The notes: generated by a model from the sequence alone, not told the origin. DNA of 64,000 bases from Clusia tigrina (GCA_920105625.2 OV050030.1:314885289-314949288); one strand, 5' to 3'. Numbered from the stretch's first letter, positions 34,090 through 45,625 are shown. Numbers and translations: made by a program.

Positions 34090-34298
34090 CGCTAGACAGT
34101 GGTTTTTGTTCGGGACTCGTCCCTAGCCAGTTTGGTCCACGGATGGTACCCATTCTCTATACCATCATTGTGATAGACAGACAGACATAACTCCCGCCCC
34201 TCCTAAGAGGTTCAGAATTAATGTAATTTGCTCTACCAACGGTCCCCCTATCCGCCACCTGGGGACGCGTCCGATGGGATGGCAGGCAAATCCACACG

Positions 34299-34582
34299 GA
34301 AGATGATACTAAGCACTTTATTGCCACAGGACCTTTCTAACAGAGGTCTTAGCTATTCTGAACGTGGCGTGCTGGGTAATTGAGAGAAAATGGCAAAGGA
34401 AGTGCAGAGGCATCTACAGTGACATGTAAGCTGAAATAAAGTTCCTTGCTAACCCTGTCTGCTTCTCGAAATTGGTCAGTGAATGTAAGACAAACCTGAA
34501 CAGTGTTGTAAAGCACAATAGGTTATTTCTGATCTGGGATCCTGGGCATTGTGGTATTGCGGGGAATGAGACGGCCGACATT
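34299..34582 (+). pseudogene. LOA-like element 2, RNase H C-terminal half
   Basis: It starts with the second target duplication and reads an RNase H continuation ending LFLIWDPGHCGIAGNETAD, the conserved WxPGHxGxxGNExAD block. It stops where the BEL-type LTR begins. Confidence 0.85.
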
Positions 34583-36098
34583 TGTTTTTTTTTTTAATTT
34601 TACACCTGTCAGATGACACTAATTAAATTGTCTTACAGTATGGGAGAGTAGACTAACAATAAATCGAAATTTACGATTACAATTTTTATAAGAATATTAT
34701 ACAATTTAATTAAATTCTGTGAGGACCAAAATTTACAAACATAAATTTTGCCTCACAACAAAACCAACGAGCGCAGTTAGGAACATTAATACACACACAC
34801 ACGCCATGAGTAACAAACCCAAGTATGGCATTTAAGAAAATAGCAAAAGTCTACCTGACTAATGCAACGCAACATTGAATTAATACATATGGATTATTAC
34901 AACAAATACACGTAAAGCCAAGAAGTTTGGGTACTCAACTTAGGAACCGAGCTTGCCGAATACGTTCGTTCACTAAAGAATATATCAACGACATGTAGTA
35001 ACGAATACAAAACACAAAAGTAGCACGACAGAACGATCGCTACGCATGCCACCAGTACGGACAAAAGACAAAGAGAAAAAGAAGAAAATTATACATAAAA
35101 TAATTGAGTGATGGAAAAAATCGACAAAGCTGCAAAGGTGAACGAAGTGCAAATGTCCACAATTACAAAACACTATTGAAGGTCGCCAAAGGACAAATGC
35201 TTAGGATAACAACAAACAGAAGAACAACAACAAAGCGGCGAAGGTTATCAAAGGACAAACCACTATAACAACAACGAGCATGGCTTAGCAACAAGCGAAG
35301 CCGACCAACGGGAGTGGAAGTTAAACAGCGACCCGCCACAACACTATACACTGGCAGTGGTGGTCGTTTAAGACTATATAAGCCCTGTCGGTCAAGGAGT
35401 AGGTCTCTTTTGCTGCATACCGCCGACGACATCATAACTGCTCTTTTGCTGCATACCGCCGACGAGATCAGACCTCTCGTGTACTCCAAACCGCCCAATA
35501 TATCAGAGCTTCTTTTCCTACATACCGCCGACTGGACAACACCTATTCTACTAGATACATACGCTACGAACTCAGTGAGAACATCTGGTTTTCAATCGTT
35601 TTCTCACTGAGACACAAACGATACAGAGACTTAGAGACTTTGTGAGAACATCTGGTTTTCAATCGTTTTCTCACTAAGTAACATACACTACGAGAACTTG
35701 AGGACTTAGTGAGAACATCTTGTTTTCAATCGTTTTCTCGCTAAGACCCATACGCTACCAGAACTTAGAGCCTCAGTGAGAACATCTGGTTTTCAATTGT
35801 TTTCGCACTGAGACACATAGATCTGCAACGTGACAGTTCGCCTATAGGGACAAGGACAATAAAATAAAACCGTAGCTAGGCACGCGAAGAGTAATACCCC
35901 AAGTGATAGACATAAGATCAATTTATTATTATTGTAAGGACTAACTAAGTCCGTAGTAGTAAATTTTATTAAAATATTTTAAATAAATAAAGAAATTTAA
36001 ACTATAATAACCCTGGTGGAACTCAATATATAAATGTTCTGTACACGACCCCTGGAAGCCGCAGAGTCTACCCCAGCTATAGAAAGAGAGTCGTTACA
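34583..36098 (+). repeat. BEL-type LTR with repeat and hairpin arrays (LTR-1)
   Basis: TG at 34583 and TTACA at 36098 are the inferred ends. Inside are a TATA box (TATATAAG near 35375), GGTCTCTTTTG just after it, and three copies of a 26-bp motif (TTTTGCTGCATACCGCCGAC type). Four 67-bp units with an 8-bp stem follow, then AATAAA signals (35857, about 35986). The end reads TGTACA...TACCCCAGCTA...TTACA. Order and end sequence parallel the LTR at 52762-54724. No internal BEL sequence adjoins either side, so it is a solo LTR or a rearrangement. Confidence 0.6.
35573..35815 (+). repeat. Four 67-bp tandem units each forming a hairpin
   Basis: AGTGAGAA...CATCTGGTTTTCAATCG...TTTTCTCACT recurs with starts at 35574, 35641, 35708 and 35775. 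AGTGAGAA pairs with TTCTCACT. The fourth unit has one base change in the stem (TTCGCACT). Confidence 0.9.
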
Positions 36099-36099
36099 A

Positions 36100-36880
36100 T
36101 TCCTATCTCAAAACTTACGAGTTATAAAATCAGTTGGTGTAGGCCGTTTGAGTCGTCTCGGTTGCTCACTATCCTTCATTGACAGTTATCGTATCTTAAG
36201 ATTTGAGTGCAATGATAGTCGGTGTGTGTGCTTTATGCTACAAGATAAAGTTTTGTCAAGTATTTGTTGGAGATTTTTTGCAGCTATAGGCATATCTTAG
36301 TGCGATACAAGCAGGGCAATATCGCCAGCAAATGTTGATATAATGTTATCATCTGAAATAGGTATAGGGATGTCGCTGTATATTTATGTCTTAACTTGTG
36401 CAGTAGTCCTTATGCCATACGTATCCAACGCTTTTGCAACAAAAAGGCATACTACTACGCAAGTATTTTTTTGTCAAATTCCGGTGCTATTTTATGCGTC
36501 ACTCTATGAACTTGTTGAATTGTGCAGTGATACCGAAATTATGGAAAGGGATTGTTTTGCCCCTTTCTAAGATGGGCTCCAGGCGATAAAAAAACAATTT
36601 TTAAAAATTTTTGATAGACTTGGTAGTAAGCTGATCGGTCTGTACGATGTGGCGACTGAGGGGTCCTTATTTGGTTCCGAAATAGCAATAGTTTCAGGAA
36701 CTTTTCACGGGATAGTATTTTCGGGTAATAATTGCATTAAACAAATTCCAAATGTAAGTTAGTGCATTTTCAGGGAGTTCTTTTAGAATTTTACCTGTAA
36801 GTCCATTATATTAAGGAGATTTCTTTGTTTTAATTTTTGTGTTGATAGTATTTTGTATCTCCTTGTTCGTTACCTATTTT
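36100..36880 (-). pseudogene. Jockey element 4, RT part
   Basis: The minus strand reads NTKIKTKKSPxYNGLTGKIL and ELPENALTYIWNLFNAIITR, then Y-PVK and a degraded palm block (STFAGDIALLV, equivalent to TFADDTAIL). The endonuclease side of the same element lies at 46050-46965, separated by a nested DINE complex of about 9.2 kb. Confidence 0.7.
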
Positions 36881-36892
36881 TATTGCAATATT

Positions 36893-37586
36893 TTTATACC
36901 CTTTACTTTTAAAAGAGGTAAATAGGGTATACTAATTTTGTGCATTTTAGAGGGGTTGCAATTTCAAGAAGGAGGCGTGGTAGGAATGGACATACAAAAG
37001 CAATTTCTATTTTGTCCGTCCGTCTGTAGGTTTGTCTCTCCGTCTGTCCGTCCGTCCGTCTGTGGCCAGTTTTTTTCTACACTGTTAGAGCTGTCTTAAT
37101 AAAATTTTGCAAAAGTATAGTGTGGACAAAGATACAGAATTCTATATGGGCCGATATAACAGTATAACAATATAATATAATAAGAACACGCCCACCTCTC
37201 ATATAACGAACTTTTTTCAGCTTTTTTAAAATGACTATAACTTCTGTCGAAGTGATGGAATCGTGACGCAATTTGGCAGTTATAGAGTTGTGGGTCCCAC
37301 TAAAGACTATGCAAAAGTTAGGCGGTACATATTAACTGCCATGCTCACTATTAACAAATATTTATAATCTGGTAGAGATTTGTGGAGGAATATTTACGGG
37401 AAGGAACTTGTGGATATTATAAAGCTATCTGCAACAAATGGGGTTGATTAGGGAAAAGACACGCCCACTTTTGATATAAGGAAGTTTCGGGTCTAAAATT
37501 AAAATTAGCCTACCTATGCTCGTATTGATGCCATCGGAATAAAAATTGCCAGAATATACATGGGGTCCATAAATGTGTGTGCGCAG
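36893..37586 (+). repeat. DINE left half (split by Jockey 5, BEL 1 and a mariner)
   Basis: It begins TATACCCTTTACTTTT with its inverse, then has the GTCY microsatellite (37013-37067) and the CGCCCAC body. It stops at gtgtgcgcaga, where the Jockey 5 A-rich 3' end begins. The body resumes at 45632 (aatatgaagatcat), exactly the next bases of the family consensus seen at 16800. Confidence 0.85.
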
Positions 37587-38281
37587 ATTATTTTATTTTT
37601 TTTCTCTCCATATATTTATTTATTGTATCTTCTAAGCTTAGATTAACATTAAGTAAGCATATCTTACAAACCAAATAATTAATAACAATAAACCTTGCCA
37701 ATGCTTAGTGCTTTTTAGTAATCACAATGTTATATGTTAGTTACTGTAATAAATATTATATTAGTGTTTTTACATAATTAAGGTGTCGATGTTAGTTGTG
37801 CTGGTGATTTCGTACGTTTTAGGCGACTTGGAACCCTATTACATGCTAGTATTCTAGCTAGATGATTTGGATGTTCTTTGATTTTTTGTGCATATTTTAA
37901 GTTGGCGTCGACGATTTCCTTTTTTACGAGCGGAATGTTCAGATCGTTGTGAATGTTGGTATTCTTTATGAACCAAGGTGCGCCAGTAATGGTTCTTAGA
38001 ATTTTGGACTGTGCTCTTTGTATCAATTCTATATTAGAGTTGCTTGCGCCGCCCCACAACTGGCTACCGTAAATCCAAATTGGTTTTATAATGGCTTTGT
38101 ACAGGAGTGTTTTGTATTCTAGGCTCAACCTGGAATTTTTGTGCATTAACAGTATAGGCTATTTGGTTTCAAAGTCACTTTTTTTTGGCTTCGATGTGGC
38201 TCTTCCAGGTCAAACGTGTGTCAAGATGAATTCCTAGGTACTTCACCTCCTTTGCTTGTGGAAAAGGAACGTTGTTGAGTT

Positions 38282-38968
38282 TTATCGCTGGACATGTACA
38301 TTTTTTAAAGTAAAGGTAATATGCGTACTTTTCGATTCATTAACGTTTATTCGCCAGTCAGCCAACCAATTTGTTACTAGGACCAGATGATCTTCTAAGT
38401 CACGGGATGCGACTTTGGAATTCGGATGAATGCTCAGGATAGCTGTATCGTCTGCGAAAGTTGCTGTTGTTAAGTATTTATTGGTAGGCAGATCTGAGGT
38501 AAATAGTAGATACAACACCGGACCTAGCACGCTGCCTTGTGGTACGCCAGCTTTGATGTCAAAGCATTTAGAGTAAGCATTATTGTACCTTACCTTGGAC
38601 TTTCTGCCTCTCAGATACGATTCCAATATGTTGTGTACTTTTGTGGGCAACAGTTTTTTGATTTTGTAAATAAGCCCCTCGTGCCAGACCTTGTCAAACG
38701 CCTGCGCCACATCTAAAAAGACGGCTGAACAATATTGCCTCTTGTCGAATGCATTGTTTATCTCGTTCACTATTCGATGAACCTGCTCTATTGTACAATG
38801 GTGTTCGCGGAAGCCAAATTGGTGAGTGGGAATAGTGCGTTTTTCGTTTATATGCGGCATTAGTTTTGCAAGAAAAAGCCTTTCTAAGAGTTTTGATACG
38901 ATAGGCAGGAGGCTAATCGGTCTATATGATGACGATTGGGAGAGGTCTTTTCCTGGTTTCGGGATCAT
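38282..38968 (-). pseudogene. Jockey 5 reverse transcriptase core
   Basis: An uninterrupted stretch of 228 residues begins MIPKPGKDLSQSS. It contains SYRPISLLPIVSKLLERLF, FGFREHHCTIEQVHRI, VFLDVAQAFDKVWHEGLIYK, AGVPQGSVLGPVLYLLFTSD and the catalytic FADDTAIL. The thumb region follows (LADWRINVNESKSTHITFT). A frameshift near 38282 separates it from the C-terminal segment 37778-38146 (AQSKILRTITGAPWFIKN). It lacks an intact start and the full upstream domain. Confidence 0.9.
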
Positions 38969-39999
38969 TGAGATTACTGAAATTTTCCAGGCATTAGGGA
39001 ATTATCCTAAGTGCACCAAGCCATTAAATAGTGAAGTAAGAAAGATTATGGCCATTTGGGGCAATTCTTTGATCATTTTTCCAGTAATGAGGTCGTGTCC
39101 TGGGGCTTTGTTAAGAGCAAGGTTACTAATTGCATTACTTCTTTTGTTTTTAATTTAATAGGCGAGCATGTTGTATCTGGCGAGGGGTTAATATTAGGTT
39201 ATTAGTATTGCGAGGTGGGTTGGGGGTAAAAACATCTCTTAAGTGTTCTGGAAAAACAGCAGACTTTTCATCATCGCTTCCTGCCCAGTTTCCGTTTTTT
39301 GTACGAATCGGTGGAATTCCACGTGTAGGTGGTTTCATTTCTATGAGAGCTTTCCACAGAGAGTAGTTGGTGACATCAGTCGGAGAAAGGTTTTGGATAT
39401 ATTGGTCCAGACGACGATCTGATTCTAGAAGATATGCCTTTCTATTGTTTTCACTGGCAATAGATAACTTCCGTTTTAGGAAAGGGGACCTGGATTTTTG
39501 TCATTCACGACGTGTCCTCCTTTTTTCAGTAAGAAGAATATCGATTTGGGTTGAGGTTTGTGGGCGCCGGATGCTATTGCAGTTGTTGTCATGATTTTGC
39601 GCAGAGTGGAGCACAGCTAATCTGAGGGTCGGGGCAAATTGTTCCAGAAATGTTTCAATCTCCTCATTAGTTTTGAGACGTGGGTTTGGGCTGAGACGAC
39701 GACTGATGTATTTTCAGACAAATTGATATTGCTTGTAGGTACTCCTTGTTGTATTCTTCCATAACGAAGTGTTTTATTCTTTGTTGATTAGGATTCCAGT
39801 GCCACCATGGGCTTTACCAACGAGATGCTTTGTATCATAGAATTTATATCCCGGTATGTAAAAATTGTGTTTTTCGGTTAGATGGGTTTCGGACATAAGA
39901 AGTATGTCGATTTCATTATTGAGTAAAAATTTTTTTTTTCTAACTTATGCTGGCTTACACCGTTTGCATTCCATTGACAAATCTTAAGTACGTTCATTT

Positions 40000-41460
40000 C
40001 GAAGATAGCAGAAGCTGCATGAGCTGGTTTTGGTTTCTCACCATTTCTTGAAGCATTGTTTGTACGAATGTCACTGCGTCATACATTGTGTGAGCGTTGC
40101 TATCATTCCTTCAAATTTGTGCAGATTTGAACCAGTCCCGGACTGCTGATCCTTCCCTAACTTAAGTACCCGTGTATACGTCATCCCTGTGTCGGGGTAT
40201 GGAATTGACTTCTGTGGTTGTTCAATGGGGGGTATATTTGGACTACGTTGAGTGCGCTTATTCTTTAACTGAGGGTGATTGTTCTTAACTTCCTGGTAAA
40301 CAGGGCGACCTCTGTAGTTGGCAGTATGGTTACCACCACAATTACTGCACTTTCTAGCAGCTCTATCAGTTTTAGTCTTCGTACATTCTGATGTAGGGTG
40401 TAAATCACCACAGGCAACACATATACTACGAAGAGTGCAGTAGGACCATGTGTGCCCACATTCTTGTCAATTAGCACATTGAACTGGGCCATTTCGTTTG
40501 AGAGGCTACTCCAGTGCAATTCAACGATGCATAAGATAGCGCAGATTATAAATACAATGCACTTCTCCTTTTTTAAGCTTTTGGGCTTCAGGCTCTAATT
40601 CTACGCGGAACGATGGCTTAGGGATTCTGTTGCGATTTATTATATTTACAATAGAGCGTGCAGCGAACCCTGCTTCATGTAGTGCTTCTTTGACGTCAGC
40701 AGGGGGAATATCCGATTCAAGTCCCTTGACAATGGTAAGGCCTACGCTACTTTTAAGCTGATAGGTGTAGTAGCTTTTTCTTATCAGTGTCGAGGTGTTT
40801 TACAACCACTCTGTAATTGCTCTCACTATGTATTTTGTTTGGTTGAGTGGTTTGCATTGATGGTTAGTGTGAGTGCATTTTCAGTATTGAAAGTGCGCTC
40901 AGCCACTGTTGGCGATTTTGTTTTAGCACGATCGGACGAGTGAGAGAGAGACGTGGATGGAACCTATTTGCACTCTTTAGTTGTGGACGCCGTTCGGCTG
41001 GGTGTTAAACACTGGGCGCTCCAAGAGGGCGCATGCGCAGAGAGTGCCAGAGACACTTTTGGACTTTGTTTCAGATTTGAGTGCGAACTTTGCAGTCGCA
41101 ATTGAACGCTGTGGAGTTACAGTCGCATGAGGGCCGCCGCCCGGCTGCTCGCTGTTGTGGGACATGGTACCTCCGCTCGCCTGTCTCTGTTTTACAGGCA
41201 AAGCTGGTGAGCGAACCACATTCGTCGTCAAACCGCTATCGACAGTCATGCCGAGAACATCCGACCTTGCATTGGGGTTAGTTGCGCGATTACCGGACAC
41301 TGCTGGTAAAGCGACTGAGGCAGATCAGGTGTTGGTGCAAGTGCAGGCACACTTTGCGAGCGCATGCGCTGAACAGGAGAGCGCACCGGGTGAGTAGTAG
41401 AGCGCAATACACTCATCACCTGACCGCTATAATTCCGCTTCTTTATTAGAAGCTTACAAA
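40000..41460 (-). pseudogene. Jockey 5 ORF1
   Basis: The minus strand has an N-terminal Arg/Ser/Pro-rich part (SVLRSTTHPVRSPVQRMRSQ, from about 41410) and MSGNRATNPNARSDVLGM (41300). After a gap come blocks with Cys/His: CANxxECGHTWSYC, CVACGDLHPTSEC and CSNCGGNHTANYRGRPVY, where the last Cys is lost. It ends with a SIPYPDTGMTYTRVL-type tail. Frame breaks are frequent. Confidence 0.7.
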
Positions 41461-41583
41461 AATTCAAATTTTAAGTTTAAAAGCTGATACTTCGCACAAA
41501 CTCCTTTTGCAAATTTCACTCATAGACTTTTATTAAACAACCAGTATTATGCGTCTATTTCGATAGGCTTAAAAATCGAAACA

Positions 41584-42697
41584 TTAAAGTATTTTACTGT
41601 AAATCACCATATAATTGAGGAGCAACCGAAAAACACATCGGAACTCTCTTGCGATTGAATACTTTCTCCATGAGAGAACAATTTGTGAGTCAGTCCACAG
41701 ATACTTTGTGACATCGGCTAAGCTCAAGTCCTCCTTTACTCGTGCTGCTAACTGGGCACTGAGTAATGATGAGCAGAGCTCCAGCCGTGGTATTGTTTGT
41801 GCTTTCAGTGGTGCTCCGCGAGATTTTGCGCAAAGAAGCCGTACGACAATTGTTCCGTCAGGGCGGATTGATCGAACGTAAATTGCCGTACAGTATGCCT
41901 TCTCTGAGGCATCAGCGAATGCATGCATTTGAAGTGATCTCTTAGTGCATTCTTGAAATATGTGTCTGGCAATATGGGTATTGTTGAGTTTGTTCAGGCT
42001 ACTACGGAAAGTAGTCCATTTAGTATGTAGTACAGTCGGCAATTCGTCATCCCATGACAGCTTTGTCTGCCACAATTCCTGTATGAGAATTTTAGCTGTT
42101 ACCAGTATAACACCCAATGGATCGAATATTCTGGCTATGTCCGAGACGATAGTTCTTTTGGTAATTCGATTATGTGTGGTGAGATTCACTTTGACACAGA
42201 ATTCACCAGTCTTCGGTAACCAGGTGAGTCCTGGGGTTTTGATTGCGTTGTTGGTGTCATTGTTGAAGTCGAGATTGACTTCCTTGTCTTCGTTTGGAAC
42301 AGATTTAAGTTATTTTGGATGGTTGGCGCACCATTTTCGCAATTGAAAACCGCTTTTGAGTAGAATGTTCGTGAGCTGTTTTTGCGTTTCAATTGCTGTG
42401 ATTAACCTGTCGGATCCAGTTTCGGAGCGCTTCAGCCCCAAATGGATATTGAGAACTGTGCTTATTTCCTAATTGTTTAAGACACTTGATTGCCAAGTAT
42501 GGTGCTAACCGAGTTCCGTATGTCACCGTGCTTAGTTGGTAATATTGCAGGTTTTCGGTGGGATATTTCCTCCAAACGATTAGCTGGTACTTTTGATCGT
42601 CCGCCTGAACCAAAATTTGTCTGTACATTTTTTGTATATCAGACGTGAAGACTAATCGTGGACATCGGAATTTCGGAAAATTTTTCAATTGACTCAT
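41584..42697 (-). pseudogene. BEL 1 RT and RNase H
   Basis: The RT segment FTSDIQKMYRQILVQADDQK and QYYQLSTVTYGTRLAPYLAI (42389-42697) carries the first catalytic Asp block. The YxDD block is lost at a frame break near 42390. RNase H is well preserved: ISDIARIFDPLGVIL, MHAFADASEKAYCTAIYVRS, LLCAKSRGAPLKAQTIPRLE and WTDSQIVLSW. It is truncated at about 41590. Confidence 0.88.
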
Positions 42698-42724
42698 ATA
42701 ACAGCTTATCCTCGCAGCTTATCC

Positions 42725-43249
42725 TCACGTTGACGCGCTTTTTTCCGTTTTTCTGCTGTGACCAACGCCTTCAATGCGGATCGTTGCTTTGCTTGGAGTA
42801 ATTGCTAGCCGCTTGATGAGCCGTTCGGTCACTTGGTTGACCTGTGAGCCGGAATCTAGGATGGCTCTGAACTCATTAGATTGTCTGTTGCTTGCCGTGA
42901 TCGTTATTCTGGCTGTTGCTAACAAAACATGGCCTTGGGATGCCGACAATGTATTGGCTGCTGCAGATGTAACTGACCGCTTTGGGTTCTATTGTATGTT
43001 TTTTTGATGGGAGGTTGGTTCACAAGTGCAGCAGTGAATTGTGTTTTCTGTTACATTTCCAACAGCCTCGTGCGGTGCATGTTGTGGACGTATGGTCGTC
43101 CTTAAGGCAATTACGCATAGTTGTTGCCTTTGAGCCCAGTTTAATTTAGCTACTGCTGATAATTGTAGAAATGATTTACAATAATACAGCGGATGGTTTC
43201 TACATTGACAAAAGTTGGATTTCGTAGTCGCAGTTGCAACTGTTGACAC
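42725..43249 (-). pseudogene. BEL 1 nucleocapsid/protease region
   Basis: CQCRNHPLYYCKSF (43205 region) is a Cys/His finger of the BEL gag C-terminus. The protease follows as VLLATARITITASNRQSNEF and RAILDSGSQVNQVTERLIKR, with the active-site DSGS. The reading ends at 42725, where a deletion joins it to the RT fingers. Confidence 0.85.
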
Positions 43250-43273
43250 TGCCCTTGGAGAATGTGATCTTTC

Positions 43274-44630
43274 TCATTCACCGATAGTTTCCAGAGATTG
43301 GAAACAATGCTCGAGGGAGTGCAGAAAGTCTTCCAACGTTTGAATCTCCTTTGGATTCTTTAATGACTGCTCATACAGCAAGTGACTCTGGCGGTCTAAT
43401 TTCTTCACGAGGATATGCAGCAATATTGTGCCCCACGAGGATGTGTCGACTCCTATATTGTTGATGGCCAAGATGCTTTCTCTTACAAAATCAAAGAGGT
43501 TTTTTATTGCTCCGGAGGATGTGTTTTCTGGTGATAGGTGGATGTGTTTTCTGGTGGAGGTTTTTTATTGCTCTGGTGATAGGATTGAATGCCCTATGAT
43601 TTGTTGGAGTAGTGTGGAAGCCATCATCGTTTATTGTGGTACCGGTTCCACGCTGTCTCATAATTCTCCTGGGTTAATGGTAGATGCCTGATGAATCTTG
43701 CAGCTTCTCCAGTGACATTCGACTTCAAGTACTACTTTTTCGTGTTGGGGCAATTGAAGTCTTGTGCACCATTTCTGAGAACATATCAAAGAATTGGTGC
43801 CATTTGAGGTAGATGCCGTCAAATTTTGGTATGGAAATTTTAGGCAAACGACATGCAAGCGATTCAGGTTGCAGTGTGGAAGTCGGAGCCTTTGCTTTGG
43901 TGGTCAAAACAATCAACTGCTGATGAACCTGATCTTCCATGCCCAGGTATGGTGAATGGTCATACCCTGTGTCTTCTGGTGTTGATATTTCCTCAAATAT
44001 CTGGTAATTTATGGTCTCGATCTCGTCCCATAGTTTGTTTATGCGTTAAATGTGACCCTCGTATTACTCCTGTGGTTGCTCTGTTATGATGTTTGACAAT
44101 CCAGAAAGGCCAAGAGACATTAGTAACGCTTGTTGTTTGCGCATGATGCCGCTTATGTTGGGTGTGGCACCATTCACTTGCCTCTCTGTTGGCGTTCGAA
44201 TCCTTGCGGCAGAGCGGGGTTCTATTTCCTTTGAATGAGTACGGTCTGCTGGCGTTGTAGGTGCTGGATGATGGGTGGTGGTTCTTGCCATCAATGCGAT
44301 TTCAAACTCTTCTCGGTATTGAGTGACAAGGTCTGATATTTCATGGTAGTAGTCATTCGTGAAATACGAATGGACCATTGATATATTTTCCAGCTGCCTT
44401 ATTGTGTTGTCGGTTGTTTCGAATTGTGCCCATGCCTCATTTAGACATCGACAGCGTTCTTCAAAATAGGATGTGGACTGTTTTAGGTCCACCGAATCAT
44501 TTTTATAGTTCCGGATTATTCTCTGTATTCCTTCTCCGGTTTCCTGCTGCGATGCAACTAAATCGCTAAATTTGTCCATATTCTTGCTTCCTTGCGCACA
44601 CTGATGTGAATGCTGCTTGTGAGTTCGCAA
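43274..44630 (-). pseudogene. BEL 1 gag
   Basis: The N-terminal segment (44630-44064, 188 residues) has helical sequence including GIQRIIRNYKNDSVDLKQST and FEERCRCLNEAWAQFE, typical of the start of Pao gag polyproteins. After a frame break it reads LPKISIPKFDGIYLKWHQFF and FSEMVHKTSIAPTRK, the LPxFxGxxxxWxxF block of BEL/Pao gag (DUF1759 type). A later segment carries LEDFLHSLEHCFQSLETIG. Confidence 0.85.
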
Positions 44631-44694
44631 CGTTGGACTTTGTCGGTTTGCTAAATGATAACACTGATACTTGCACCAGGATATCGCAAATTTT

Positions 44695-44722
44695 ACGTGT
44701 TTGAATCACGTCGGGGTCGCCA
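44695..44722 (-). promoter_or_regulatory. BEL 1 primer-binding site complementary to tRNA-Trp
   Basis: The plus strand here reads like the 3' end of an insect tRNA-Trp (AATCACGTCGGGGTC plus CCA), extending into the T arm (ACGTGTTTGAATCACG). Only the discriminator base and one loop base differ from the Drosophila tRNA-Trp I recall. The match is about 26 of 28 bases. It lies one base inside the LTR end at 44724, the expected place for the primer-binding site of the minus-strand element. Confidence 0.8.
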
Positions 44723-44723
44723 A

Positions 44724-45220
44724 TGTTTTGTTCCTAACTTTGATTCCTATACAGGCACTTTAACCTGGATAGGAGGTAGGAAATTGAAATAGTTGTTTCA
44801 AGCACTTGAACTTGAACAACTTGCTTAGGGATGAAATAAACTTCACTTGTTGTAAGCTTGGTTATAATTCACGATTTTATTTGCCAGTTATGGCCTTAAA
44901 TACAATTCTAACTACAATTAATTACAATAACAAAAACCTAAGTGGTACAGTAAAAATGAATACACAACAAAATATTAAAGAATGCAAATGCAGCAAAGTA
45001 AGGCTATTGGCTTATGGGTAACGAACTGGCGTTCACTCAAGGCCAATGCAATGTTATATTTGTTGTCAATATGCATGATTATTTCTGCTGACTCGCCATC
45101 ATACGGGTGTTTCACCTACTGCTACCAAAGGTAATTGACTTGACGCAGGCTATTATGTAGCGGATGACGATGCTGTTGTGCCTGCGAAAATTACTTTTCG
45201 TACAATTGGATTGCTATGTA
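44724..45220 (-). repeat. BEL 1 5' LTR (truncated)
   Basis: On the minus strand it ends ...CAAAACA at 44724, followed by one spacer base and the primer-binding site. It is cut at 45220 by a mariner inserted at TA. No arrays like those in the other two BEL-type LTRs are seen. Confidence 0.65.
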
Positions 45221-45625
45221 CGAGGTCTGTTCAAAACGTATCGCGAATTTTGAATTTTCAGGGGCTACGGATGTTCGATTTTCGATATTTTTGTAGCGTT
45301 ATGTTGGTACTCATGACCCTCACTTATGTTGACAATCTCGGCCATTTTGAAAGTTCAGTCAGTTTTTTACAGCTATTGTGCGTGGACGTGTTTTAGCTTG
45401 TCTTTGATTTTTGTCTATCCCGAAAAATGGGTCAAAGAATTTGTATCAAATTTTGTGTGAAAAAGAACATGAAGTGCGCGGAAGTATTCGAATGTTGACT
45501 GTTTCGTTCGGCGAAGCTACTTGGGACAAAAGCAAAATTTACCGGTGGTAGAAAATGTTTTCAGAAGGCCGAGAGTGAGCAACGAAGAGCGTTCCGGACG
45601 CCCGAGCTTGGTAAGCTTTGCAACT
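45221..45625 (+). mobile_element. Mariner-like 5' fragment (third mariner type)
   Basis: It starts after TA (45219-45220) with CGAGGTCTGTTCAAAACGTA, a mariner-type TIR. A transposase start MGQRICIKFCVKKN follows at 45427, and after frame breaks RVSNEERSGRPSLV, the end of the HTH region before the catalytic domain. The catalytic domain and right TIR are missing; DINE sequence starts at about 45632. It differs from mariners A/B and from the DD41D fragment. Confidence 0.75.

Larger units (their letters stand above)
31399..34298 (-). mobile_element. LOA-like element 3, internally deleted, 9-bp TSD
   Basis: It is flanked by GAAGATGAT at 31390-31398 and 34299-34307. The 3' tail (minus strand) is an (AAAT)n run at 31399-31415. 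The 5' end contains CAGGTGGCGGATAGGGGGA, common at 5' ends of R1/LOA-type elements. ORF1, linker and RT are present, but the endonuclease is missing and the RT is joined in frame to the extreme C-terminus, so RNase H is gone. Removing the insert restores the RNase H reading of LOA-like element 2. Confidence 0.88.
37587..41475 (-). mobile_element. Jockey-like element 5
   Basis: The A-rich 3' tail lies at 37587-37602 (as T on plus). ORF2 occupies about 37778-40010 and ORF1 about 40010-41400. ORF1 carries zinc knuckles, and the endonuclease has a large internal deletion. RT blocks KDLSQSSSYRPISLLPIV, FLDVAQAFDKVWHEG, VPQGSVLGPVLYLL and TFADDTAIL are present. The RT core from 38968 to 38282 is uninterrupted for 228 residues. 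It is inserted in the DINE at 37586. Confidence 0.88.
41590..45220 (-). mobile_element. BEL/Pao retrotransposon 1 (5' part, truncated)
   Basis: The minus strand has a 5' LTR (44724-45220, cut by a mariner), primer-binding site, gag (about 44630-43270), zinc finger and protease (43250-42725), RT (42697-42190) and RNase H (42189-41590). Integrase and the 3' LTR are absent. There is a deletion between protease and the RT fingers. It lies beside the 5' end of Jockey 5, both inside the DINE. Confidence 0.9.

Noticed and set aside
35314..35610. 98-residue plus-strand ORF with LLLHTAD repeats
   Set aside because: It is a translation of the 26-bp repeat motif in LTR-1; no independent support.
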